Positions 1 through 7,025 of a DNA stretch of 39,280 bases are shown piece by piece. Position 1 is the stretch's first letter. The number at the start of each line of letters is the position of its first letter. Location of the stretch: IMG/VR virus record IMGVR_UViG_3300036851_000281, positions 1 to 39,280 of that record; one strand, given 5' to 3'. The translations under genes and the position numbers were made by a program. The stretch comes from a virus. The notes beneath the pieces were generated by a model. That model searched no databases and was not told the DNA's origin. It saw only the letters and a program-made list of their open reading frames with translations.

Positions 1-184
1 GAGGGCGAGGTAGGCGCGGCGGGCCATCCGCGACAACGTGCCGGCCGCCAGGGCATCGACCTTGCGCTTCGACTGGCGATGCTCCTTGCCGAAGGTCACG
101 CCCCAGGCGTTGACCCGCTGGCGCGCGTTGTGGACGTGCTGACGCACGCGTGGGTTGGCGTCATGGCGGAATGCCCGCTCGACG
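1..184. repeat. Left copy of the 184-bp contig-terminal direct repeat
   Basis: Bases 1-184 match 39097-39280 in the same orientation, with one difference (C at 61, T at 39157). The terminase reading frame passes through the joint unbroken if one copy is removed. This is best read as assembly overlap of a circular or circularly permuted genome of about 39,096 bp. A true short terminal repeat is possible but not needed. The mismatch falls in the third base of a lysine codon (AAG or AAA on the minus strand), so it is silent. Confidence 0.95.
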
Positions 185-1572
185 ACTTCGTCGTAGGTGC
201 GCATCGCGCCCTCGACCGTGAACTCCTTGGAGCGGATGCGCATGTCCCAGGCGATTGGGTGGCGTGGTGAGGCCTTGGCGCATAGGCCCCGACCGAGCTC
301 CTCGGCCCAGCGGTCGACATAGCTCTCCCACTCGGCCAGGTCGGCGAAGAAGGCGACCACGTCACAGCGCTCGAAGGCCCGCCGCACGGTGCCGTCGATC
401 AGTTCGCGTGGTGCCTCGCCGCCGTATTCTTCGGGATCCCAGACGCCGAGCGTCAGCCAGGCGCCATCGGTGATGCGAGTCGCGATTAGCGCGCAGTGGT
501 CATCGCTCTTCGAGCCGTCGAAGCCGAGCGCGACCTGATCATCGTCCTGCAGGCTGAGCCCTTCGTCGGCCAGGGCATCCCACGCGTAGGGCGCGCACCA
601 GGCGTCCTCGGCGGCCACGATCTGATTCAGGTACTTGCGCCGAGCCTCGCTGGGTGTCGTGCGCGGATCCCAAATCTCGCGGACGTGACGATCGACGTCT
701 AGCCAGTGCGAATCTCCGCGGGCCAGCACCAGCCCCCGACGCAGCGAGCCCTCGTCATCGAGCCGCGTGTCGGGCGGCGCCTCGAGCGAGTCGTACAGGA
801 CGTCGCTGGACCGGGTGCGCCCCTGGGCGATGGCCTGGTAGGCATCCCACTCGCGCTCGCCGACCGAATCGCGCCCCGGGACATGGGCGTTGCAGATCGA
901 CAGCGCGCGCGCCGCACCATCGCGGCTCTTGGCCAGGTTGCCGTCGATGACCTCGGCCATCTCGTGGCCGTCGTTCGAGCTCAACCAGTTCTGAATCTCG
1001 TTGCGCAGTACGAAGGTGACACGCGGCCCCTCGGCTGAGGTCGGCGCTGCGGTGATGGCCTCGATGGTGGCCCTCCCGCCGCGCCCGTAGGCCACCGTCT
1101 GGTGGACCTCGATGCCCTGCATCGTCTTGGCGTGCGGTGTAAGCAGCGGCTCGAAGAGCTTGAAGGTGGTCCGCGTCTGGTGGCGCGCCACGGCGAAGAT
1201 TTGGATCCACGGCGACGGATGCTCGACCGTGATTGGCGACCCGTCGCCTGCCCAGCCGCCGAAACGACAGGGGCCGGCGAACTCGACCAGGGCCATCACC
1301 GCGCCGAGCGGGTCCTTGCCCCAGCCCTTGACCCGGCGTAGCGTGCCGCGACGGAAGAGCCACCGGCCATCGCCGTCGACCGCGTACCACCACGCCAGGA
1401 AGCGCGCCTGCTCGTCGGTGAACTGCCACGCCGCGCCGGCGTCCGGCCCGTCTGGCTGCCGCAGGTTGCGCCGGCACCACCTGGCGACCGGGAGGTAGAG
1501 GGTGTGCTCTGGCCAGCCGCTCGGACCGATGCGGATCGGTTCCGAGAAGAGCTCAGCCCTTGCCTGCGACAC
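1..1572 (-). CDS. terL: Terminase large subunit, 5' part (continues at 39096-39043)
   Basis: DNA-packaging motor: ATPase plus headful or cos nuclease. Across the joint the gene is 1626 nt, 541 residues, ending at 39043. The frame opens at a GTG at 1572 that overlaps the end of terS by 20 nt; no start lies further upstream in frame close by. Visible motifs are a divergent Walker A-like stretch (RRVKGWGKDP) typical of actinophage-type TerL, a Walker B-like region (RVTFVLRNEIQNW) followed by a conserved NLAKS, and an RNase H-like nuclease start (LGFDGSKSDDHCAL). Length and motifs fit a full TerL. No single in-window open frame shows it because it is split by the contig ends. Confidence 0.93.
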   Translation of the reverse strand, partial: MSQARAELFSEPIRIGPSGWPEHTLYLPVARWCRRNLRQPDGPDAGAAWQFTDEQARFLAWWYAVDGDGRWLFRRGTLRRVKGWGKDPLGAVMALVEFAGPCRFGGWAGDGSPITVEHPSPWIQIFAVARHQTRTTFKLFEPLLTPHAKTMQGIEVHQTVAYGRGGRATIEAITAAPTSAEGPRVTFVLRNEIQNWLSSNDGHEMAEVIDGNLAKSRDGAARALSICNAHVPGRDSVGEREWDAYQAIAQGRTRSSDVLYDSLEAPPDTRLDDEGSLRRGLVLARGDSHWLDVDRHVREIWDPRTTPSEARRKYLNQIVAAEDAWCAPYAWDALADEGLSLQDDDQVALGFDGSKSDDHCALIATRITDGAWLTLGVWDPEEYGGEAPRELIDGTVRRAFERCDVVAFFADLAEWESYVDRWAEELGRGLCAKASPRHPIAWDMRIRSKEFTVEGAMRTYDEVVERAFRHDANPRVRQHVHNARQRVNAWGVTFGKEHRQSKRKVDALAAGTLSRMARRAYLAL

Positions 1573-1975
1573 GCCGGTACTGGGCGAGGATGGCGACGTC
1601 GTCATCATCGCCCGCATCGTCGTCGGAGCGCTCGACCTCGATCCGCATCCGGCGCCGGTCGCTCTCCGTGGTGCCCAGCTTGCTCATCGAGGCCAGGATC
1701 GCGTTCACCATTGTCGCCCGCGGTGACCCGGCCAACTCGGCGGTCAGGAGGTCGGCCAGCAGCTGCGCGTAGGCCCAATCAGAGGGCTCGAAGAACTGCG
1801 CCTGCCCCGAGGCGGCGAGGGCGTGAAACCAGCGTCGTGCCTGGGGCTTCCAGTCTTTCGAGGCCCTTGGCACTCGCACTTTGCCGATGACCGAGACGTG
1901 ATCGGGCTCCTGGTCGCTGCTGTGGTGACCGGCTCGCTGACTGGAGCGCTTTGGGACGGGTCCGCGGGTGCCCAT
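1553..1975 (-). CDS. terS: Terminase small subunit
   Basis: 140 residues. It recognises the packaging site on phage DNA and loads the large subunit. The N-terminus (MGTRGPVPKRSSQR) is the basic GxRGPxPK opening common in small terminases of actinophage-type siphoviruses. A central helical part is followed by an acidic patch (DDDAGDDDD) near the C-terminus. The ATG follows a GGAGG-type ribosome site. It lies directly upstream of terL and directly downstream of an unusual repeat-rich intergenic stretch that could be its DNA target. Confidence 0.85.
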   Translation of the reverse strand: MGTRGPVPKRSSQRAGHHSSDQEPDHVSVIGKVRVPRASKDWKPQARRWFHALAASGQAQFFEPSDWAYAQLLADLLTAELAGSPRATMVNAILASMSKLGTTESDRRRMRIEVERSDDDAGDDDDVAILAQYRRVAGKG

Positions 1976-2083
1976 GGCGGTGCCTCCTGCCCGGCTGGGC
2001 GATTCTGAAACCCGGGGGCGGTGCGTGATGCTATCCCTGCCGGTTTTGGCGGCGTGGGGGGAGGCGGTCCCTCCCCACCCTTT

Positions 2084-2205
2084 GTCTACACCGGGTCCAC
2101 CCTCTCCATGACCTCAGTCCACGGTCTACGTAGGGTGGACCCTATTAGGGTCCACCACCTGGTAGACAACATGGTGTCTACGAAGAGTCCACGATCAGTC
2201 CACGA
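2084..2205. repeat. Repeat-dense intergenic region upstream of terS
   Basis: The sequence between the HNH gene and terS is packed with two short words. GTCTAC or its complement occurs at 2084-2089, 2124-2129, 2162-2167 and 2176-2181. TCCAC or GTGGA occurs at about seven places. The centre is a near-ideal palindrome, GGTGGACCCT-ATT-AGGGTCCACC (2134-2156). A second inverted pair is GTAGAC/GTCTAC (2162-2181), and AGTCCACGA is directly repeated (2186-2194, 2197-2205). The rest of the gap (2033-2083) is G/C-rich with no gene. Position next to terS suggests a packaging (pac/cos) recognition site; an operator or replication iterons are alternatives. Confidence 0.6.
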
Positions 2206-2755
2206 ACCCCGAGAGGGGGAGAGGGAAGCGTGGACTGACCGCCAGACCATCGAATAGAGGAGCAACATCGCTGATCGGGCGCCCCTCCCAGAAGGTCTCA
2301 AAGATGGCAGTGACATCGTCCAGCGGCTCATCCTCACGCTGGTGTCGCTCGAGCCACTGCAGGAACCGAAGGCGGGCCTGCTTCTCGGGGAGGGGGATCC
2401 GACTGCCATGCGGGCAACTCATCCAGTATTGGCTGGCCCGGTGTTGAGGTCGGGAGATCGCGAAGTTGCAGGGCTTGCAGGCAACCAGCAGATCTTCGTC
2501 GCGCTCATCGCCTAGATGGGCATAGGTCAGGTGGTGCACCTGAACAGGAACTAGACCCCAAACTGTGTAGATGTTGAGTTCAGGTAGCGGTGTCCGCTCG
2601 GCGATGCTCGCGAACCCACAGACCTGGCACGAAGGACCCCGAGCCTGAAGCACCGCATCGCGCAGCGTTAGCCAGTGGTGCGAGTTGGTGTAGTCGCTGT
2701 AAGAGATTGAGCGCAGGTACCAGACTGGCTCGCTGACATCGAAACGTAGACCCAT
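2195..2755 (-). CDS. HNH endonuclease-like protein (186 aa)
   Basis: The HNH core reads CQVCG, then VQVHHLTYAHLGDE, then LLVACKPCN. This is the usual two-CxxC zinc frame around a VHH..LG.E nuclease motif. The ATG at 2755 has an AGGTG ribosome site. It lies between a second, smaller HNH gene and terS. HNH proteins beside terminase genes help packaging cleavage in several cos phages, but homing-type HNH genes also sit here. This one is longer and of a different HNH subtype from its neighbour, so one may be the packaging helper and the other an intruder. Confidence 0.8.
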   Translation of the reverse strand: MGLRFDVSEPVWYLRSISYSDYTNSHHWLTLRDAVLQARGPSCQVCGFASIAERTPLPELNIYTVWGLVPVQVHHLTYAHLGDERDEDLLVACKPCNFAISRPQHRASQYWMSCPHGSRIPLPEKQARLRFLQWLERHQREDEPLDDVTAIFETFWEGRPISDVAPLFDGLAVSPRFPLPLSGFVD

Positions 2756-2766
2756 CGTTCACCTCC

Positions 2767-2820
2767 ATCACAGGTATTCGGGGCGGGCGGTGATGGCACC
2801 CGCCCCGACTCAATCACAGG
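2767..2820. repeat. GC hairpin flanked by 8-bp direct repeats between the HNH genes
   Basis: A perfect 9-bp inverted repeat (CGGGGCGGG at 2779-2787, CCCGCCCCG at 2799-2807, 11-nt loop) sits in the 58-bp gap. It is bracketed by direct repeats ATCACAGG at 2767-2774 and 2813-2820. There is no U-tract on either strand, so it is not a classic terminator. It could be a processing or U-less termination structure. Confidence 0.55.
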
Positions 2821-3092
2821 AGCCCTGGGTGTGGCTCCTCATTCCTCCTCAGCCGCGGTCGAGCGGCCTGTCCCTGCCGCCCTGACCGACTGCGATGGCA
2901 CGGCGTGCAGGCCGCCCGCAGGCTGTCCGGGGAATGGTCATCGGGGTCCCCGGAGTGATCCACCTCGGTGGCGGTGCCGATGCACCCCGGCCCCCTGATC
3001 CGGCACTGGTAGCCGTCCCGCTGCAGGACGAAGAGCCGGCGCCGTGGCCAGTCGGGGGGGAGTGGGTTACGGCGCCAGCTGCTGCTAGACAC
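2814..3092 (-). CDS. Small HNH endonuclease (92 aa)
   Basis: The GTG at 3092 overlaps the stop of the upstream fibre gene (GTGTCTAG). The protein has the compact phage HNH pattern: CRIRGPGC, then ATEVDHSGDPDDHSP, then LRAACTPCHRSRSGRQG. This type is very common next to terS in actinophages and in HK97-like cos phages, where it is required with terminase for end formation. That role is inferred here from family and position. Confidence 0.85.
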   Translation of the reverse strand: MSSSSWRRNPLPPDWPRRRLFVLQRDGYQCRIRGPGCIGTATEVDHSGDPDDHSPDSLRAACTPCHRSRSGRQGQAARPRLRRNEEPHPGLL

Positions 3093-4293
3093 CCACCCTT
3101 CGAGCCCGCCGCCAAGCCAGGTGAGCAACGACCGAACCCTCGTCCATGCGCAGATAGCAGGCCTCCAGCCGGCTGTCTGCATCGACTCCCCGCCGCCGAA
3201 TGGTGAAGGCCTCCACCTGTCCTCGGCCTGCAAGAGCCACGAGCACGTCCTCCAGAGCGGCAGCCAGCGCTGAGCCTGATGGGAAGGCGACACCACCACC
3301 GCTAGTGACGGTCAGCGTGCCGAGGTGATCGCCTCGCCAAGCCACGGTAACGCCGCCGCCGCCACCCACTGCAAGGGTACCGAAGTGCTCTTCGCTCCCA
3401 CCGCCCCCGGCGATCGCCTCGATCGTGACACCGCCGCCGGTGGAGATGCTGAGCGCCGACTCGCGGGCCGCCACTGAAGTGGCCAGGACCGACCCGCCGC
3501 CAGTGACAGTCAGGGGCCCAGCTCGACTCGCGACAGTAGCTGGCGTCACGCCGCCACCGCCTGCCACGCCCAGAGCAGCCTGGCGCCCGCTGACTGTGGC
3601 GAACGATGCGGATCCACCGCCTGCCACCCCGAGCGCCACGCCTGCGCCCCGACTGGCCATGATCGCCGCTGAGCCGCCGCCGCTTAGCACGAGGGCGGTC
3701 ACGCCACCCTTCGCTGCGGTCGGCGTCACCCCACCGCCACCACTGACGCTCAGCGTGCCCGAATGCTCCTCAGGCGCTGGCGGGGTGTAGTGGACCGTGA
3801 CCCGAATGAAGTCGACACCGATGTCGGCATTGGCGATGTTGGCCTTCGCCGATAGGACCACCCCGAAGTCGGGGTCGTTGACCATTGCCACGGTCGGATT
3901 GGCGGTCCAGGTGTCCGCCGCCCCGCCGTAAGTGGCGATCGTCGCCGAGGTGGGCCAGACGGTGGCGGTGGCCTTGTTGGCGCCGACCAGCGCACCAGCC
4001 GCATCGCGGAGCTGGACCCGATTATCCACGCCGCTGTTGGCGATGATCGAGCGGCGCTCCACCTCGACCACGATGCCGTCGATGGTAGACCCGACCGGGA
4101 TGGTGAAGCCGTAGCCCGACGTGCTCAGCCGACGCGAGATGTCCGGGGAGTCGAACGAGGCGGCGGTGATCTGCGCCTCGGCCCCGTTGTCCGAGCCGAC
4201 GTTAGTCGGGTTGACCCAGGCATCGTCGTCTTCCGGAGCGACTGCGGCGTCGCTCGTCATGGTGGTCGGATAGAGCGGCCCCTGACTGGCCAC
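3085..4293 (-). CDS. Tail appendage protein with glycine-rich repeats (402 aa)
   Basis: The N-terminal half (about residues 1-170) is beta-rich, with the pattern of a jelly-roll-like fibre domain (FTIPVGSTIDGIVVEVERRS; VRVTVHY-like end). It is followed by about eight degenerate 18-22 residue repeats of the form LxVxGGGxVTxxxxASRxxx (about residues 180-335). The last 60 residues are a separate, charged tail. Start is GTG at 4293, 9 nt after the upstream gene. Appendage function is inferred from the repeats and from its place beside another fibre-like gene. The repeats may form a glycine-rich triple-stranded or beta-helical shaft. Confidence 0.6.
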   Translation of the reverse strand: MASQGPLYPTTMTSDAAVAPEDDDAWVNPTNVGSDNGAEAQITAASFDSPDISRRLSTSGYGFTIPVGSTIDGIVVEVERRSIIANSGVDNRVQLRDAAGALVGANKATATVWPTSATIATYGGAADTWTANPTVAMVNDPDFGVVLSAKANIANADIGVDFIRVTVHYTPPAPEEHSGTLSVSGGGGVTPTAAKGGVTALVLSGGGSAAIMASRGAGVALGVAGGGSASFATVSGRQAALGVAGGGGVTPATVASRAGPLTVTGGGSVLATSVAARESALSISTGGGVTIEAIAGGGGSEEHFGTLAVGGGGGVTVAWRGDHLGTLTVTSGGGVAFPSGSALAAALEDVLVALAGRGQVEAFTIRRRGVDADSRLEACYLRMDEGSVVAHLAWRRARRVGV

Positions 4294-4302
4294 GGCGTGG
4301 GC

Positions 4303-4677
4303 CTACGCCGGATCGTTGTTCAGGTTGAGGTCGGCGTCGGTGACGGTGTAAGTGCCCTGTGCACCGAAGGCCTCGTCGGTCACGTTCTTTTTGAAGTAAC
4401 GCACCGTGCCGGCCGTATTCCAGCCGCTGATCCAACTGACGGTGGCGCCGGCCGGCACGTCAAAGACAGCGCCGTTGGTCGAGTCGTCCATGGTCCCGCC
4501 GCTGGCCGCGCTCCAGGCGATCGCCTTGCGCGCGTAGGCGGGTGAGCCGCCAGACAGCTCGTTGTCGGCGGCGTTGGCAGCCCCGGGATCTCCGGAGTGC
4601 AGAGCCAGCCTGGTGCAGACCGTAGCGAGCTGGTCGAGCATCAGGTTCTTGGCTGTGTTGTCGTACTCGACAGCCAT
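4303..4677 (-). CDS. Phage minor tail/fibre-type protein (124 aa)
   Basis: It resembles a small virion protein found in many siphoviruses. The N-terminus has LALHSGDPGAANAADNELSG, then YARKAIAWSAASGG, then FDVPAGATVSWISGWN. In that family this pattern marks a compact beta domain attached to tail tips or fibres. The ATG is preceded by GAGGAGG, and that ribosome site lies beside a stem-forming sequence (4690-4723). It sits between the lysis genes and the repeat fibre, so the two probably work together in host contact. Confidence 0.65.
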   Translation of the reverse strand: MAVEYDNTAKNLMLDQLATVCTRLALHSGDPGAANAADNELSGGSPAYARKAIAWSAASGGTMDDSTNGAVFDVPAGATVSWISGWNTAGTVRYFKKNVTDEAFGAQGTYTVTDADLNLNNDPA

Positions 4678-4689
4678 GTCGGGTGCCTC

Positions 4690-4733
4690 CTCGTACCAGG
4701 CTATGAGGGCGCCGGGTACGAGCCGACGCCCTC
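4690..4733 (-). promoter_or_regulatory. Two competing hairpins before the fibre gene
   Basis: CTCGTACC (4690-4697) pairs perfectly with GGTACGAG (4716-4723). Read on the minus-strand RNA, this stem runs into the GAGGAGG ribosome site of the gene starting at 4677. A second stem, GAGGGCG (4705-4711) with CGCCCTC (4727-4733), encloses one arm of the first, so the two cannot easily coexist. This could tune translation of the fibre genes. The rest of the 97-bp gap shows nothing else. Confidence 0.4.
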
Positions 4734-4774
4734 GATCTCAGTGTCTCCCGCTGGACCAGCGTCCGCGTATCGGA

Positions 4775-4867
4775 CTATCGGGCCAGTACTAGGTCACCTC
4801 CCACAATCAGCCCAATCGCCATCGCCAACAGGAAGGCGACCAGCAACAGCCAAGCGTGGCGCCGCAT
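4775..4867 (-). CDS. Tiny single-span membrane peptide (30 aa)
   Basis: The ATG at 4867 shares a base with the stop of the holin-like gene (TGATG), which is a translational-coupling arrangement. The peptide is MRRH followed by a continuous hydrophobic segment of about 19 residues and a short tail, ending with TAG at 4775. It has the form of a one-span membrane peptide and could be an accessory holin, an antiholin or a pinholin-like protein. There is no sequence family to lean on; the evidence is coupling, hydrophobicity and lysis-module position. Confidence 0.5.
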   Translation of the reverse strand: MRRHAWLLLVAFLLAMAIGLIVGGDLVLAR

Positions 4868-5181
4868 CAGCCCCCGGTGGTCTCATTTGTAACGGGTGCC
4901 GTAGCGCCGCTGCCCAGGCCCTTGCCGGCGTCATAGATACCAGCCGCCGAGGCGCCTGCCAGGATGCCGGTGAGGACCGCCTCGCCCCATCCCAGGCGGA
5001 CCTCTGCCAGCGCCGTGGCGTTGGCTCCGGCCACGATCACGATGCCCAGCCCGACGGCCAGCGCGGCGCCAAAGCGGGCTGAGTCGAAGTTCGGAAGCGC
5101 CGTCTTAATGACGCCCGTCAGGATGAGGACGACCACCGCCGCGCCGGCAACGGTCAGCACGTCCTGTACAGAGAGTTCCAC
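4867..5181 (-). CDS. Holin-like membrane protein (104 aa)
   Basis: The GTG at 5181 follows a strong GAGGAGG site. Three hydrophobic segments are visible: VLTVAGAAVVVLILTGVI (about 8-25), AALAVGLGIVIVAGA (about 39-53) and AVLTGILAGASAAGIY (about 66-82). A short hydrophilic, glycine-rich C-terminus follows. Size, topology and the place directly after the endolysin fit a phage holin that permeabilises the inner membrane. The tiny downstream peptide overlaps it. Confidence 0.7.
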   Translation of the reverse strand: MELSVQDVLTVAGAAVVVLILTGVIKTALPNFDSARFGAALAVGLGIVIVAGANATALAEVRLGWGEAVLTGILAGASAAGIYDAGKGLGSGATAPVTNETTGG

Positions 5182-5195
5182 GAGCCCTTCCTCCT

Positions 5196-6086
5196 CTATG
5201 CGAGATCGATGGCTTTGACGTAGCCGAAGTGGTCGCCGTTGGTCTGGTACCACGGGACGATGAGAACGTCGCCGTAGACCTGCTCAGCGGCCGGCAGGTC
5301 AGCCTTGGGGATGTAGCCGACCGCGAAGATGCGCGTCTCGGTGGGAACGGTCGCCCACAGTCCAGAGCTGGTCAGGGCGCCCTTGCGGATCGGCTTGCCG
5401 GCCCTGAGGCGATAGGACGGTGCAGCCCCGTCAGGGGCGAGACGGGATCGGAACCTCATGGGATATGGGTCTCCATCTGCGATGTAGCCGGTCGTCGGGG
5501 TCGGGGTCGGGGTCGGTGCAGGACCGACGACGACCTTGTCCGCGTCTGGGACGATCGCCCACTTGCCCGCGTCCCAATAAGCACGCTTCACGACCCAATC
5601 AGGGTAGAAGCGGCGCCCGCGGGTGGGGTCTAGGCGATTGGTGCGAGTGCTGAAGTTTGGGTCGGCCAGCGAGAAGCCGCCGCTCGCATTGGCCCGCAGC
5701 GTGACGCCGTGATCGTCCTGAAAGTCGTGGCCGGCGATCGAGTCCGGCACTAGGCCCATGTCCATGCCGATGATCACCGGACGCCTGCCGGTCGCCAGCA
5801 TGGCGTGGAGCTGGGCGATGGTGGGCCTCGCCAGCCGGCACGGCACGCCCCGCTTGCGGAGCGCATCGCGCTGCTCGGTGACAGTGGTTGACAGCTTCAG
5901 GCTGGTCGTGACCAGGCGCCGGGTGGCGTAGATGCCATAGCGATAGTCGCGGTAGTACCAAGCGACCTGCACCACGGCTGCCATGCCGCAGTTGCCCGGA
6001 GCCGTGCCGGGATCCGGCAGAGGAAGGCGACTGTCGGGGTCCCACTGCATCACCAGCGGGACGTCGATCGCGCGGGCGTAGGCCAT
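5196..6086 (-). CDS. C39-like cysteine peptidase endolysin (296 aa)
   Basis: Predicted cell-wall lytic enzyme. Residues about 10-170 match the peptidase C39-like (papain-fold) layout: catalytic Cys33 in APGNCGMAAV, His126 in DDHGVTL, Asp142 in SLADPNF. A PTPTPTPTT linker (about 191-199) joins a C-terminal domain of about 90 residues with repeated short beta elements, likely an SH3-type wall-binding domain. There is no signal peptide, so it would need the neighbouring holin. The GGGGTC repeats in the DNA at about 5500-5517 encode the Pro-Thr linker. It cuts peptide bonds of the wall by family inference; the exact bond is unknown. Confidence 0.8.
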   Translation of the reverse strand: MAYARAIDVPLVMQWDPDSRLPLPDPGTAPGNCGMAAVVQVAWYYRDYRYGIYATRRLVTTSLKLSTTVTEQRDALRKRGVPCRLARPTIAQLHAMLATGRRPVIIGMDMGLVPDSIAGHDFQDDHGVTLRANASGGFSLADPNFSTRTNRLDPTRGRRFYPDWVVKRAYWDAGKWAIVPDADKVVVGPAPTPTPTPTTGYIADGDPYPMRFRSRLAPDGAAPSYRLRAGKPIRKGALTSSGLWATVPTETRIFAVGYIPKADLPAAEQVYGDVLIVPWYQTNGDHFGYVKAIDLA

Positions 6087-6277
6087 CAGGCGATGTCCAT
6101 CGGGCGGCAGTGCTCACATGGGCGCGCCTCGCCCTTGTCGATCAGGTGGGCCGCGGTGCTGGTGTCGACGCTGATGTCGGCCTCGGTGTCGTCGAGGTTG
6201 CATTCCTCGAAGGCGGGCCAGCGGTGGACGGTGGAGACGCCCTCGCGCACGGTGAGGCGATAGCCAGCTTCGCTCAT
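6086..6277 (-). CDS. Small protein with C-terminal CxxC (63 aa)
   Basis: The start at 6277 has GGGAGGA upstream, and the stop overlaps the endolysin start by one base. The end reads ARPCEHCRPMDIA, a single CxxC that could bind metal as a dimer or be structural. The N-terminal half is a plausible small beta domain. It is translationally coupled to the endolysin, so a lysis-related or virion role is possible. I do not recognise a family. Confidence 0.6.
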   Translation of the reverse strand: MSEAGYRLTVREGVSTVHRWPAFEECNLDDTEADISVDTSTAAHLIDKGEARPCEHCRPMDIA

Positions 6278-6399
6278 GGGTCCTCCCTGTCGGGGTCAAC
6301 GGCGGCCCGACCGGTGCATGACAACCATCGGCTCACTGCCTCAGGAGGAGATCGGGCACGTATTCGCTTGCCGCTCGGGCAGCCGTTGTTCAGTGGGGT

Positions 6400-6426
6400 G
6401 GCCGGCCCCGTCCGGCAGGGCCGACC
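6400..6426. repeat. GC hairpin in the 6278-6430 gap
   Basis: GGCCGGCCC (6400-6408) can pair with GGGCCGACC (6418-6426) with one wobble and a 9-nt loop. It lies between the lipoprotein gene and the CxxC gene. No U-tract follows on the minus strand, so it is more likely a processing or pausing structure than a classic terminator. The remainder of the gap holds no gene I can support. Confidence 0.4.
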
Positions 6427-6430
6427 ATGC

Positions 6431-6715
6431 TCAGAGACAGAGCTCAATGAGCGGAAGACAAAGCAGCGATGGCGATGGCGATGGCGATGGCGTTGGCGTT
6501 GGCGTTGGCGTTGGCGTTGGCGTTGGCGTTGGCGTTGCCGTGGGCTCCACGCTGGGCTCAGGCGTCGGGGTGGCCGTAGGTGCTGTGGTGGTGGCTGACA
6601 CAGCCGGCGGTGCCATCGTCACGGGCGCATCACTGGTAGGCGGCGACTGGTCCGGTGGGACGGGGTAGCAGCCGACCAGGACCACCATGAGCAGCAGCGC
6701 GCTACATCGCGTCAC
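6431..6715 (-). CDS. Thr-Pro-rich lipoprotein (94 aa)
   Basis: It starts MTRC, then a hydrophobic core ending in the lipobox LVGC (Cys16), so export and lipid anchoring are expected. After the cysteine it is Pro/Thr/Ala-rich, with about nine TP or SP dipeptides in a row encoded by a hexanucleotide repeat (6467-6538), then a hydrophobic LLCLPLIELCL end. It overlaps the upstream membrane gene by 14 nt. A small proline-rich lipoprotein behind a membrane/coiled-coil protein recalls Rz1-type outer spanins, which would imply a diderm host. A surface lipoprotein of a monoderm host is equally possible. Confidence 0.65.
   Translation of the reverse strand: MTRCSALLLMVVLVGCYPVPPDQSPPTSDAPVTMAPPAVSATTTAPTATPTPEPSVEPTATPTPTPTPTPTPTPTPSPSPSPSLLCLPLIELCL
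6467..6538. repeat. Hexanucleotide tandem array (12 units)
   Basis: Four CGATGG units (6467-6490) are followed by seven CGTTGG units and one CGTTGC (6491-6538). The array codes for alternating Ser-Pro and Thr-Pro in the lipoprotein. Because the unit is 6 nt, slippage changes linker length without breaking the frame. Confidence 0.95.
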
Positions 6716-7025
6716 GGTGCTGCCGGACCTTCCACTCGGCGCGCTTCACCTCGAGCCACAGGCGGATGCGGCGCCCGACCGGCAGGGCCGTACACAGCAG
6801 CAGCCAGAGCACCGACCGCGCAGCGACCCGCTCCCAGACAACGCTGTCGTCCCGTAGTTCGGTGGCAAAAGCGAGGATGATCGTTGAGCCCACGCCCAGG
6901 ATGGCCAGCAAGGTCGCGCCGCCGCCTGAGCGCCAGCCGTAGGTCGCGCCGAAGACGATGCCGAACACCAGCGTGATGGTCAGCGAACTGGGGTTGAAGG
7001 TGAGGAAGAACTCGGACCAGTTCAC
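6702..7025 (-). CDS. Membrane protein, holin-like (107 aa)
   Basis: Three hydrophobic stretches are visible: LTITLVFGIVFGATYGW, ATLLAILGVGSTIILAFA and AARSVLWLLLCTALPVG. They are followed by a basic C-terminus (RLWLEVKRAEWKVRQHRD). The start overlaps the coiled-coil membrane gene by 4 nt (ATGA). Size and topology suit a second holin or antiholin. It has no catalytic motif. Confidence 0.6.
   Translation of the reverse strand: MNWSEFFLTFNPSSLTITLVFGIVFGATYGWRSGGGATLLAILGVGSTIILAFATELRDDSVVWERVAARSVLWLLLCTALPVGRRIRLWLEVKRAEWKVRQHRDAM

Noticed and set aside
755-1480. 241-codon minus-strand open frame within terL
   Set aside because: Wrong frame of the terminase gene; the true frame shows ATPase and nuclease motifs throughout.
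6467-6538. CRISPR-like array
   Set aside because: The repeats are 6-nt units without spacers and encode a Pro-Thr linker. No CRISPR array was seen anywhere in the window.
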